Below are positions 9,341 through 16,826 of a DNA stretch of 53,000 nucleotides, piece by piece (within the stretch, counting starts at the first letter, position 1; the number at the start of each line of letters is the position of its first letter). The notes beneath the pieces were generated by a model. It worked only from the letters and a program-made list of their open reading frames with translations. It was not told where the DNA came from and searched no databases. Made by a program: the position numbers and the translations under genes. Source of the stretch: an uncultured Lachnospiraceae bacterium (lineage in GTDB: Bacteria; Bacillota; Clostridia; Lachnospirales; Lachnospiraceae); assembly GCA_947167135.1 (NCBI GenBank), contig CAMVGV010000015.1:1-53000 (forward strand). The letters run 5' to 3'.

Positions 9341-9469
9341 GATCCTTACTGTTGCTTCGCAACCCCTCGCCGGGGGGGCATCCCACATCTGCGATGTGGG
9401 ATAAACCTCGCCGGGGCGGCATCTCACATCTTTGATGTGAGATATGCGTCGCTGACGCTCAGGATGACA
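9341..9469. repeat. Large composite hairpin repeat in the dnaE leader
   Basis: Begins GATCCTT and ends CTCAGGATGACA like the simple repeat, but holds a tandem pair of 41-bp units (starting at 9366 and 9407), each with a perfect 10-bp stem: 9380-9389 with 9393-9402, and 9421-9430 with 9434-9443. The two stems differ by one base pair changed on both sides (ATCCCACATC/GATGTGGGAT versus ATCTCACATC/GATGTGAGAT). The element fills most of the gap between metK and dnaE, so it forms the 3' end of the metK message and the leader of dnaE. Confidence 0.85.
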
Positions 9470-9481
9470 TCAGCATTTTTC

Positions 9482-10687
9482 TTAAAGGTATTTCTTCAAC
9501 GCATCAACCTTGTCCAGCTTCTCCCAGGGAAGATCCACATCGGTCCTTCCGAAATGTCCGTAGGCTGCAGTCTGCTTATAGATAGGACGGCGGAGATCCA
9601 GCATCTTAATTATGCCGGCGGGGCGGAGGTCAAAGTTCTCACGGATTATCTTCGTAAGCTCTTCATCGCTTACCTTTCCGGTACCAAAGGTGTCGGCCTG
9701 TACCGATGTGGGCTCCGCTACACCTATGGCATACGAGAGCTGTATCTCAACCTGATCCGCAAGTCCCGCTGCCACTATATTCTTTGCCACATACCTTGCA
9801 GCATATGCTGCGGAGCGGTCAACCTTGGTGCAGTCCTTTCCGGAAAAAGCACCGCCGCCGTGGCGTGCATATCCGCCGTAGGTATCCACTATAATCTTTC
9901 TTCCGGTAAGACCCGCATCTCCGTGAGGTCCGCCTATAACAAAGCGCCCGGTGGGGTTGATGTAGATCTTCGTCCTTTCATCTATCATTCCCGAGGGAAC
10001 AACGGGATCAAATACATACTTCTTGATGTCCTTATGTATCTGCTCCTGGGTCACATCATCGTCATGCTGAGTGGAGATGACAACCGCCTCAAGTCTTGAG
10101 GGCTTTCCGTTCTCGTCATATTCCACTGAGACCTGTGATTTTCCGTCCGGACGGAGATACTTCAAGGTTCCGTCCTTCCTTACCTTTGTAAGCTGAAGAG
10201 TAAGCTTATGGGCAAGGTCGATGGGATAGGGCATATACTCCGGTGTCTCATTGGAGGCATAACCGAACATCATTCCCTGATCCCCGGCTCCGATAGCACC
10301 GATCTCATCATCGGACATATTCTTCTCCAGAGCCTTCAGATCTGCCTTTGTCTCCAGGGCATTGTCCACTCCCATGGCGATATCTGCAGACTGCTCGTCA
10401 ATTGCTGTAAACACTGCACAGGTATCGGCATCAAAACCGTACTCGGACTTTGTGTAGCCTATCTCACGAACCGTATCACGGACAGTCTTCTGAATGTCCA
10501 CATAGGCCTTCGTCGTGATCTCGCCTGTAACTACCACAAAGCCGGTGCAGGCCATGGTCTCACAGGCAACACGGCTCATGGGATCCTGTCTCATGCACTC
10601 GTCAAGGATCGCATCCGATATAGCGTCGCATACCTTATCGGGATGTCCTTCTGTAACTGATTCTGAAGTAAATAGTCTTTTTTCCAT
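9482..10687 (-). CDS. metK: S-adenosylmethionine synthetase
   Basis: Makes SAM from methionine and ATP. The 401-residue protein has the ATP motif [16 protein letters not shown] near the N-terminus, the SAM synthetase signature [12 protein letters not shown] (about residues 130-141) and the phosphate loop [19 protein letters not shown]. All three repeated domains are present. AAAGGAGTG precedes the ATG. The gene sits alone behind a SAM-I riboswitch and terminator, so its product represses it by feedback. The identification is secure. Confidence 0.97.
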   Translation of the reverse strand: MEKRLFTSESVTEGHPDKVCDAISDAILDECMRQDPMSRVACETMACTGFVVVTGEITTKAYVDIQKTVRDTVREIGYTKSEYGFDADTCAVFTAIDEQSADIAMGVDNALETKADLKALEKNMSDDEIGAIGAGDQGMMFGYASNETPEYMPYPIDLAHKLTLQLTKVRKDGTLKYLRPDGKSQVSVEYDENGKPSRLEAVVISTQHDDDVTQEQIHKDIKKYVFDPVVPSGMIDERTKIYINPTGRFVIGGPHGDAGLTGRKIIVDTYGGYARHGGGAFSGKDCTKVDRSAAYAARYVAKNIVAAGLADQVEIQLSYAIGVAEPTSVQADTFGTGKVSDEELTKIIRENFDLRPAGIIKMLDLRRPIYKQTAAYGHFGRTDVDLPWEKLDKVDALKKYL

Positions 10688-10720
10688 TTTTCACTCCTTT
10701 TCTAAAAACCTGACAATAGT

Positions 10721-10751
10721 AGAAAAGAGTCCACCTTTGCAGAGTGGACTC
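10721..10751 (-). terminator. Riboswitch-controlled intrinsic terminator of metK
   Basis: Read on the minus strand, GAGTCCAC (10744-10751) pairs with GTGGACTC (10727-10734), followed directly by TCTTTTCT. It lies between the SAM aptamer and the metK ribosome binding site, as expected of the expression platform of a transcription-attenuating riboswitch. Confidence 0.85.
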
Positions 10752-10767
10752 GACTTCTCATCAAATC

Positions 10768-10873
10768 CTCTCATTGTTCGATATTACTCGCTCAAGGGTG
10801 GCACCTTCCCGTTTCCGCGGGAGGTTGTCGTGACTTCACAGATCCTTTGCATCTCCATCACTCTTAATAAGAG
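10768..10873 (-). promoter_or_regulatory. SAM-I (S-box) riboswitch aptamer upstream of metK
   Basis: On the minus strand the P1 strands CTCTTATT (10866-10873) and AATGAGAG (10768-10775) pair over eight bases with one G-U. Between them are the S-box features in order: GATGGAGATGCAAAGGATC, GTGAAGTCACGACAACC, a CCCGCGGAAACGGG stem, AAGGTGCCACC, and TGAGCGAG...CGAACAATGAGAG. GCAACC-like (GACAACC) and AGGTGCCA are core S-box positions. A terminator hairpin and then metK follow. High SAM should stabilise P1 and permit termination. Confidence 0.92.
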
Positions 10874-10909
10874 AATACTACCATATTCATTTGTGAACTC
10901 TCGACTACT

Positions 10910-10938
10910 AATGTACTCTAAGAGTGCCTTTCTGTCAA
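10910..10938 (-). promoter_or_regulatory. Sigma-A-type promoter of metK
   Basis: TTGACA (10933-10938) and TACATT (10910-10915) on the minus strand with a 17-bp spacer, about 40 bp upstream of the riboswitch. The -35 box ends one base from the rubrerythrin stop codon. Confidence 0.6.
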
Positions 10939-11481
10939 TCAGAAATTCTCCTCATGAACCTCAAAGAATGACTGGGGATGTGCACAGACAGGACAAGCCG
11001 CGGGAGCCTTTGTCCCAACAACGATATGCCCGCAGTTACGGCATTCCCATACCTTAACTTCGCTCTTTTCGAATACCTGCTTTGCTTCCACATTCTGAAG
11101 AAGCTTCCTGTATCTCTCCTCATGCATCTTCTCGATAGCTGCTACGCCGCGGAACTTTGCTGCCAGTGCTGTAAAGCCCTCTTCCTCGGCTTCCTTAGCC
11201 ATACGCTCGTACATATCGGTCCACTCGAAGTTCTCTCCGTCTGCTGCTGCAGCGAGGTTTTCCTCAACCGTTCCGAGCATTCCAAGCTCCTTGAACCAGA
11301 GCTTTGCATGCTCCTTTTCATTATCCGCGGTCTTTAAGAACATTGCGGCAATCTGCTCATAGCCTGCCTTCTTTGCTACGGATGCAAAGTAAGTGTACTT
11401 ATTCCTTGCCTGTGATTCTCCAGCAAATGCTTCCTGAAGATTCTTCTCTGTCTTGGTTCCTGCATAGGGATTGTTTGCCAT
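10939..11481 (-). CDS. rbr: Rubrerythrin
   Basis: Non-haem iron protein that reduces peroxide in anaerobes. The 180 residues are the classic length. The N-terminal ferritin-like four-helix domain holds the di-iron ligands, in segments [15 protein letters not shown] and [18 protein letters not shown]-terminal rubredoxin-like domain binds one iron through CRNCGHIV and CPVCAHP (from about residue 145). AAAAGGAGGACAG is a strong ribosome binding site. A possible promoter (AGGACA, 17 bp, TATACT with its -10 at 11519-11524) lies in the gap after the NiaR-kinase gene, so it is probably expressed on its own. It fits a strict anaerobe that meets oxygen. Confidence 0.96.
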   Translation of the reverse strand: MANNPYAGTKTEKNLQEAFAGESQARNKYTYFASVAKKAGYEQIAAMFLKTADNEKEHAKLWFKELGMLGTVEENLAAAADGENFEWTDMYERMAKEAEEEGFTALAAKFRGVAAIEKMHEERYRKLLQNVEAKQVFEKSEVKVWECRNCGHIVVGTKAPAACPVCAHPQSFFEVHEENF

Positions 11482-11530
11482 TATACTGTCCTCCTTTTTT
11501 AAAATACCTTGTCCGCTAAGTATAGCACGT

Positions 11531-12985
11531 TTACCATGTTTTGTCCTTATTTATTACTTCCTCAAAAGACGGCGGATCATAGTCATATCCTATACCCACA
11601 CTGCCCTCCTTTACAACCACCGTTGCCGCATGGGCTGCAGCCGCTTCCAGTGCATGCTTTATCCCTTCTTCCCGCTGCTGCCCCTCATTTCTGCCTGAAA
11701 TAAAGTCAACAAGGAAGGCTCCGATAAAGGAATCTCCGGCACCCAGGGCATCTGTTGCATCAACCTTTTCCACCTTATGAACGTAATAGCTCTCACCGTC
11801 ATATGCGATTATGGGATCACATCCCCTTGTACCCACGGCTATACTGCATCCCAGGTCTGCGGCCTTCTTTAATACCCGTCTTATCTCCGGTTCCTTAAGG
11901 TGGCTGCAGGAGAAAAAGCCGTATTTCACATGAGGCGCTATCTTTTCGATATCCTCATCCGTAAATGCCGAGTGGAAGTCATAGCATATCTCGATCTTCT
12001 CTTCCTCGTGGAGACGCTTAATGGTTTCGGGAGTCACATCAGCAACCCGTCCCATAGTGATGACATCAAAGCTCTTAACATATTCCGTCTCTTCCGGGGT
12101 GAACTGCACGGGATAGAGATCCGTTACTCCCTCCTTATTCCAGTCCAGAAAGATCCTGTCACCATCCTCCTTTAATATTACAATGCTGTACCCGCTGGAA
12201 CCGTTTTCATCCCGGCACTTTGAAGTATCCACGCGGAGCTCCTTAAGTGTCTCCTTTAGAAGATTCCCTGCCATATCATTTCCGAATACACCGAGAAATC
12301 CCGCCTCTGCATTTAATAGAGCCGCATTGCATACCACATTGTACTCATTTCCGCCTGGATACATTCTCTTTTTTTCGGGATAGATATCCATGGTGGCTAC
12401 CCCGGTACCAAGGATCCTCACCTTCTTTTTCCGGGATCCCTTTTTCTTCTTCCTGAATTCCACCGGTTCAAAGTCCTGCAGGGACGCAAGGTATCCCCGT
12501 TCCTTAAGCTTTTCCTGAATGATATCCAGAAGCGCCTCGGAATTTGCACTTACCGTGTGATAATGATAGCCGGCGGTAACATTTTTCAAAAGACTGGATT
12601 TGCCGCTCTTTATATCCGACAGAAAATGCTCTATATCCACCCTGCTCCCGATATTCAGATCCGCTCTCACGGTCCCGTATACCTTGTGGTAGACAAAGAC
12701 GTCCTGCACCAGTCCCCCGAGATCCGTTATAAGCTTCAGCTCATCAGCCACGGCCTCATCACTGTGATTCACCTTAAAAACACGAACCGCGCTTTTCTTT
12801 TTCGAAAGAAGATAACCGTTATTAGTTGATGAGATCTCATAGCGTTCCGCACGGAGGAGAGCAATGTCCTGCACTATGACCTGACGGCTCACATTGAAAA
12901 GAGACGCCAGCCTCTTACCGGAAACCGGCTCCCTTTCATTTTCGAGATACTCTATTATCTTCTTTCTTCTGTCCTCTCCCTTCAT
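11531..12985 (-). CDS. NiaR-type repressor fused to a PfkB-family sugar kinase
   Basis: A 484-residue two-function protein. Residues 1-60 are an HTH_11 DNA-binding domain ([16 protein letters not shown]). Residues about 70-168 are a 3H domain with H74, E82, H141 and H143, in the pattern of the metal and ligand site of NiaR, the niacin-responsive repressor of NAD salvage. Both parts closely resemble B. subtilis YrxA/NiaR as I remember it. After a basic linker ([10 protein letters not shown]), residues about 188-480 form a PfkB kinase with PGGNEYNVV and the catalytic [12 protein letters not shown]. Within PfkB it looks nearest to FrlD (fructoselysine 6-kinase). It is the last gene of the ECF operon, 4 bp after the ATPase. 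The domains are seen in the sequence. The substrate and ligand are inferred. Confidence 0.9.
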   Translation of the reverse strand: MKGEDRRKKIIEYLENEREPVSGKRLASLFNVSRQVIVQDIALLRAERYEISSTNNGYLLSKKKSAVRVFKVNHSDEAVADELKLITDLGGLVQDVFVYHKVYGTVRADLNIGSRVDIEHFLSDIKSGKSSLLKNVTAGYHYHTVSANSEALLDIIQEKLKERGYLASLQDFEPVEFRKKKKGSRKKKVRILGTGVATMDIYPEKKRMYPGGNEYNVVCNAALLNAEAGFLGVFGNDMAGNLLKETLKELRVDTSKCRDENGSSGYSIVILKEDGDRIFLDWNKEGVTDLYPVQFTPEETEYVKSFDVITMGRVADVTPETIKRLHEEEKIEICYDFHSAFTDEDIEKIAPHVKYGFFSCSHLKEPEIRRVLKKAADLGCSIAVGTRGCDPIIAYDGESYYVHKVEKVDATDALGAGDSFIGAFLVDFISGRNEGQQREEGIKHALEAAAAHAATVVVKEGSVGIGYDYDPPSFEEVINKDKTW

Positions 12986-12989
12986 ACGG

Positions 12990-14639
12990 TCAGGCCCCCA
13001 GTAATTCCCTTAACGCGGTGATATATGGCTTCTGCAGCTTTGCTTCCGAAAGGACCTCATCCTCCGAGAATACCTTTTCCGCACTGCCCTCCGAAAGAAT
13101 CCTGCCATGTGCCATTACGATTACTCTTTCAAAATTCTCCTCCACAAAATCCATGTCATGGAGTATGGCTATCACCAGCTTTCCCTCGGAGCTTAAATGC
13201 CTTATCATGTCCCCTATGAGCTTCCTGCCTTCATAGTCCTGGGCAATTGTAGGCTCGTCCAGTATTATCACATCCGTATCCATGGCAACAACAGACGCAA
13301 TGGCGGTCATCTTTCTCTCATAGAGCTCCAGATCATAGGGATTAACATTTTCCCTGCCTTTAAGCCCCATAAGCTCCAGAGCCTTCAGTGCTTCCTCCTT
13401 CGCCTTTTCTTCGGACATGCCTATATTCAAAGGACCAAACATGGTCTCATCAAGAACGTTATATTTAAATATCTGGTCATCCGGATTCTGGAAAACGTAT
13501 CCCACCTTATCCGCCAGCATGGCAACGGTCTTTTTTGAAATGTCGTCATTTTTGAAATATATACTGCCGCCAACCGGCTTTAAGAGCCCTTTTAAAAGCC
13601 TTACCAGAGTTGTCTTCCCTGCGCCGTTCTGTCCGATTATGGCCGTGGGACGGTTATTCAGGGTCAGGGAAAGCTTTTGGAAAATCGGCGTTCCTTCCGT
13701 ATAGTAAAAGTCCACATTGTCCATACGGAAGAGCTCCTCCGTATCATCGGCTTTGCTGTTTAGCAGGCAAGAGCCGGTTTCTGCTTCTTTTAAGGGTCTG
13801 ATATTCTTTTCCTGAAACAGCCTCTTTGTATCCTCAAGCTTTACCGGATATGTACCGTCCGGCAGAGACAGACCGTATTCCCGGCATATCCTTGTGAAAG
13901 CCGGAGCTTTGATTCCGTATTCCGAAAGATCGTCCCTTGAAAAGATCTTTTCCGGTGTGTCAAAGTCGATGACCCTGCCCTCGCTCATAAGGATGATCCT
14001 GTCAGCGTAATGGGCAAGCTTCTCCAGCTTCTGCTCTATCATAATGATGGTGATACCTGTTTCCGTAAGGTCATCCACCACCCTGAAGACCTCCTCGGTT
14101 CCCTGGGGATCAAGCTGGGACGTGGGCTCATCAAGGATTATTATGTCCGGCTCCATGCAGAGGATACTGGCTATGGCAACTCTCTGCATCTGTCCCCCTG
14201 AAAGCTCAAAAGGATTTCTGTCCCTGTACTGCCATATATCCAGCCGTTTTAATACCTGTTCCACCCGTGACAGGATGATCTCAGGCTCGGTACCAAGATT
14301 CTGGAGTCCGTATGCCACTTCATTAAAAACCGTCTCTGCTGCTCCCGACAGCTGGTTAAAGGGATTCTGGAAGATAAGTCCCACAAACTCGCACATCTCC
14401 TCAACCGGAGTCTCTTCCACCACTCTCCCGTTCACCTCAACCCTGCCTCCGTAAGCACCGTTATAAAATCTTGGCACCAGACCGTTTATCGCCTGACCGA
14501 GGCTGCTCTTTCCTGCGCCGTTCCTTCCGGCTATCCCGATAAATTCCCCCTTCTCTATCTCAAGGGAAATATCGTTTAATGCAAGCTTCTCCGTATTGGG
14601 ATATCTGTACTTTAAGTGCTCTGCTTTTATGATAGGCAT
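12990..14639 (-). CDS. ECF transporter ATPase, fused A and A' subunits
   Basis: Energises the vitamin-type importer. The 549 residues hold two complete ABC domains that are separate proteins in most ECF systems. Domain 1 has GRNGAGKSSLGQ (Walker A, near residue 40), an LSGGQMQR signature and IIILDEPTSQLDP. Domain 2 has GQNGAGKTTLVR near residue 335 and VIILDEPTIAQDY, but in place of LSGGQ it reads YDLELYERK, a degenerate signature that suggests unequal ATP sites. The start at 14639 (MPIIKAEHLKYRYP) is preferred over the ATG at 14654, because GGAGG sits 8 bases before it and overlaps the earlier ATG. It overlaps the T-component gene by 13 bases. Confidence 0.92.
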   Translation of the reverse strand: MPIIKAEHLKYRYPNTEKLALNDISLEIEKGEFIGIAGRNGAGKSSLGQAINGLVPRFYNGAYGGRVEVNGRVVEETPVEEMCEFVGLIFQNPFNQLSGAAETVFNEVAYGLQNLGTEPEIILSRVEQVLKRLDIWQYRDRNPFELSGGQMQRVAIASILCMEPDIIILDEPTSQLDPQGTEEVFRVVDDLTETGITIIMIEQKLEKLAHYADRIILMSEGRVIDFDTPEKIFSRDDLSEYGIKAPAFTRICREYGLSLPDGTYPVKLEDTKRLFQEKNIRPLKEAETGSCLLNSKADDTEELFRMDNVDFYYTEGTPIFQKLSLTLNNRPTAIIGQNGAGKTTLVRLLKGLLKPVGGSIYFKNDDISKKTVAMLADKVGYVFQNPDDQIFKYNVLDETMFGPLNIGMSEEKAKEEALKALELMGLKGRENVNPYDLELYERKMTAIASVVAMDTDVIILDEPTIAQDYEGRKLIGDMIRHLSSEGKLVIAILHDMDFVEENFERVIVMAHGRILSEGSAEKVFSEDEVLSEAKLQKPYITALRELLGA

Positions 14640-15403
14640 GACAGTATCCTCCATACAGAAACAGCAAGGATAAGCGCCGCCAGAATAATGCTTATGACTA
14701 TATCGGCGCTGCTCTTTTTCCTGTCCGTGATATAGCTTCTCTTATTCCTTCGCCCGAAGCCCCGTACCTCCAGGGCTATAGCCCTTTCTCTGGTATTAAT
14801 GAGGGCACTCATTACAACGGGAGAGATAAGGGGAAGAAAGGCCCGGATCCTGGTGAACAGGGAGCCTTCGGTTTCCATACCTCTGCTTCTCTGGGCATCG
14901 ACTATGGTATCCCTGGTCTTCATCATCTGGGGTACTATCTGGAAAACAGAATTGATGACATATCCGAATTTCGGTGAAAAACCGTTTTTCTCCATTTCCT
15001 CCACCAGATCCTGCGGTGCGGTGGTGAGTACGAACACCGCAAAGCTTAAGAGCATGTTTAAGATATTTAAGGCTATGCCCGCCGCATATATCACGCCCTC
15101 CCTGTAAAAGGTCAGTATCCGGATATTAAAAAGCGGATTCTCGTTCTTATGATAAAAAAGCCCCTGTATCAGAAAGATCACAATGATAAGGGTGAAGGAA
15201 AATGCCACAAGGGGCAGGGCCCGCCTGAAGACCCTCCCGGTCAGAAGGAGTATCAGGCTGAACAGTATGGTAAGGGGGAAGATGAGAAGCCTTCCCCCGA
15301 TAAGCGGGATCAGTATCGCCGCAAAAACATACAGAAGCTTTGTATAGGGGTGCAGCTTATTTAAGAAGCTCCCCTTATCCACATATAGACTTAACGCGCT
15401 CAT
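14627..15403 (-). CDS. ECF transporter transmembrane T component
   Basis: Membrane coupling subunit that links the substrate-binding S component to the ATPases. It has 258 residues and about five to six hydrophobic segments. Two cytoplasmic-helix motifs of EcfT are visible: AQRSRGME near residue 185 and ALEVRGFGRR near residue 215; their Arg-Gly pairs dock onto the ATPases. It starts immediately after the S-component stop, and its end overlaps the ATPase start. This dedicated S-T-A arrangement is a group I ECF system, whose T and A subunits serve one substrate. Confidence 0.9.
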   Translation of the reverse strand: MSALSLYVDKGSFLNKLHPYTKLLYVFAAILIPLIGGRLLIFPLTILFSLILLLTGRVFRRALPLVAFSFTLIIVIFLIQGLFYHKNENPLFNIRILTFYREGVIYAAGIALNILNMLLSFAVFVLTTAPQDLVEEMEKNGFSPKFGYVINSVFQIVPQMMKTRDTIVDAQRSRGMETEGSLFTRIRAFLPLISPVVMSALINTRERAIALEVRGFGRRNKRSYITDRKKSSADIVISIILAALILAVSVWRILSCLS

Positions 15404-16006
15404 TCAGTCCAGTCTTTCTATCTCCGCATTCACATCATAAAGAGCCTTAAGCTTTGCCGGAAGACCCTTAAGGATCAAAAAAGCGATAATGACCGTCAGT
15501 ATTTTGTCCGGCACATCCACCACAAGCTCGTCAAGGAAGGATCCGACGACTACCGGCATTCCGTTTGCCTGTGTTACGGCAAAGAGTGCATCGCCCCAGA
15601 CATTGCCGGTGGTGCCTCCCCAGAACATCACGTTTAAGGGAGTGGAAATTATCACCGCGGCAAGTCCTCCCGCAAGGGCACATACGAAGGATTTCGGAAA
15701 TGTCTCCATAAAGCCCAGCCTCGCGGTGATACCTACCGCAATACCTATTCCAAGACTTGTGAGAGCGTAAACAAGGGAGATATTATCTCCGGTGGTAAGG
15801 CCGTAAATGATATTATTGACCGCACCGCAGATGCCACCGATCACAGGACCGCCGAGAGCGGCTCCGATGCAGGTGCCTATGCAGTCAAGCCACAGCGGAA
15901 GCTTCAGAAACTGTGCAAAGAGCTTCCCGAGATAATTGATACCTATGCAGGCAGGTATCAGAACTATAGTGGCTGCATTGAGTTTTGTTTTGAAAATATT
16001 TGACAT
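15404..16006 (-). CDS. ECF transporter substrate-binding S component, substrate unknown
   Basis: A 200-residue integral membrane protein with six hydrophobic segments, the size of ECF S components. The first two-thirds is Gly/Ala rich with GAALGGPVIGGICGAVNNIIYG, a helix-packing pattern typical of S proteins. Next to T and A subunits the assignment is firm, but the family is not one I can name. NiaX, PnuC and riboflavin-type motifs were not recognised. The linked NiaR-kinase suggests a niacin-like or glycosylated NAD precursor. AAGGAGAAAAG lies before the ATG, 29 bp after the hydrolase gene. Confidence 0.85.
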   Translation of the reverse strand: MSNIFKTKLNAATIVLIPACIGINYLGKLFAQFLKLPLWLDCIGTCIGAALGGPVIGGICGAVNNIIYGLTTGDNISLVYALTSLGIGIAVGITARLGFMETFPKSFVCALAGGLAAVIISTPLNVMFWGGTTGNVWGDALFAVTQANGMPVVVGSFLDELVVDVPDKILTVIIAFLILKGLPAKLKALYDVNAEIERLD

Positions 16007-16035
16007 GATCTTTTCTCCTTTGCCTGTTTATTTGA

Positions 16036-16602
16036 TTAGCCGGCGTTTCGCTTTTCCAAAAGATATTCGTCACCTGTCATTATTCTGACCTGAAGAGGAA
16101 CAAGACCCGAAAGAACGGTTTCCACAGCCTTTTCGGTCACCTGATCCAGTCCTGAAACACAATCCTTTAGATAAATTATCTGTGCCCCCTCATCTATAGC
16201 GGCGAAGGCCGTTGACAGTACACAGCATTCCGCCACCACTCCGGACAGAAGAACCCTGTCCGCTTTACATACCGCCTTTTTTACATCGGGTATTGCCATT
16301 GATGAATATACGGATTTGCTGTAAAGGGGATAATTCTCCAGTTCCCCCTTAAGTATCTCCGCCATCTCATTGGCATAGGCGTCACTGTTAATGTCCGCGT
16401 TTTCCCGGTTGTAATCCTTCCAGGCGCCTTCTGCACCATCATCTGCAAGGAACCTCGTAAATATAACGTCAAAACAGTCCCTGCCATCACGGATAAGCTT
16501 CAAAATATTCTCCGCCGCTTTTCCGAAGCTGTGGCAGCACCAGGCTCCTCCCTGCCCGTAAACATTCTGCATATCTATGACAAGCAGAAGATCTTTTTTC
16601 AT
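16036..16602 (-). CDS. Isochorismatase-superfamily cysteine hydrolase
   Basis: A 188-residue hydrolase and first gene of the ECF operon. The catalytic triad of the superfamily is visible: D10 in VIDMQ, K96 in YSKSVYSS and C127 in GVVAECCVLST. Members cleave amide or ether bonds, and nicotinamidase PncA is one of them. However, the DxHxxxH zinc motif of true nicotinamidases is not found between residues 45 and 95. The activity may be nicotinamidase-like in a divergent form, or an N-carbamoyl or other amide hydrolase. AAAGGAGCG precedes the ATG, behind a strong promoter. Its place in the operon says it acts on the imported compound or a product of it. Confidence 0.85.
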   Translation of the reverse strand: MKKDLLLVIDMQNVYGQGGAWCCHSFGKAAENILKLIRDGRDCFDVIFTRFLADDGAEGAWKDYNRENADINSDAYANEMAEILKGELENYPLYSKSVYSSMAIPDVKKAVCKADRVLLSGVVAECCVLSTAFAAIDEGAQIIYLKDCVSGLDQVTEKAVETVLSGLVPLQVRIMTGDEYLLEKRNAG

Positions 16603-16623
16603 TAAATTTACGCTCCTTTAAGG

Positions 16624-16640
16624 TGACAAGACAGATGTAA
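16624..16640 (-). promoter_or_regulatory. Candidate operator downstream of the ECF operon promoter
   Basis: The minus strand reads TTACATCTGTCTTGTCA between the -10 box and the first gene, including the dyad ACATCTGT. ACAnnTGT-like elements occur in sites recognised by NiaR, as I remember them, and a site here would block elongation or open-complex formation. Only the position and partial symmetry are seen; recognition by the fused NiaR is inferred. Confidence 0.35.
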
Positions 16641-16651
16641 ATGTATAACTG

Positions 16652-16680
16652 ATTTTACAGCCTCAACACCCTTAAGTCAA
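16652..16680 (-). promoter_or_regulatory. Promoter of the hydrolase-ECF-NiaR/kinase operon
   Basis: TTGACT (16675-16680) and TAAAAT (16652-16657) on the minus strand, 17 bp apart, about 50 bp before the hydrolase start. It is a near-consensus sigma-A promoter and the only good one in front of the five genes. Confidence 0.75.
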
Positions 16681-16685
16681 TCGGT

Positions 16686-16714
16686 TTTTCAAAATGGGAG
16701 ATTTCTGATATAAT
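16686..16714 (+). promoter_or_regulatory. Promoter for the aminotransferase gene
   Basis: An extended -10 box TGATATAAT (TATAAT at 16709-16714) lies 17 bp from a weak -35 box TTTTCA (16686-16691). It faces the aminotransferase and is divergent to the ECF operon promoter, with about 5 bp between their -35 boxes. Confidence 0.6.
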
Positions 16715-16733
16715 TAAGAATCTTTAAGATAAA

Positions 16734-16809
16734 GATCCTTCGCTGTGCTGCAAAAGATCCTTCGCTGCGCTCAGGATGACATTTGACAACTGTGATGCTC
16801 AGGATGACA
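16734..16809. repeat. Cluster of partial dispersed hairpin repeats
   Basis: A truncated GATCCTTCGCTGTGCTGC, a complete GATCCTTCGCTGCGCTCAGGATGACA, and a right-half ATGCTCAGGATGACA follow one another in the aminotransferase leader. The complete copy has a TGC loop instead of TTC. These lie between promoter and start codon, so they are transcribed in the leader. Confidence 0.75.
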
Positions 16810-16826
16810 AAAGAGAGGTGCAATAA

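Noticed and set aside
9335-9427. N-terminal extension of DnaE by 31 residues
   Set aside because: The extension encodes only repeat DNA. The PHP domain starts at the ATG at 9334, which has AAGGA in front.
15404-16006. Naming the S component NiaX or another known vitamin family
   Set aside because: No family-specific motif recognised; the operon suggests but does not prove the substrate.
16036-16602. Firm call of nicotinamidase PncA
   Set aside because: The superfamily triad is present but the metal-binding motif is not, so only the superfamily is claimed.
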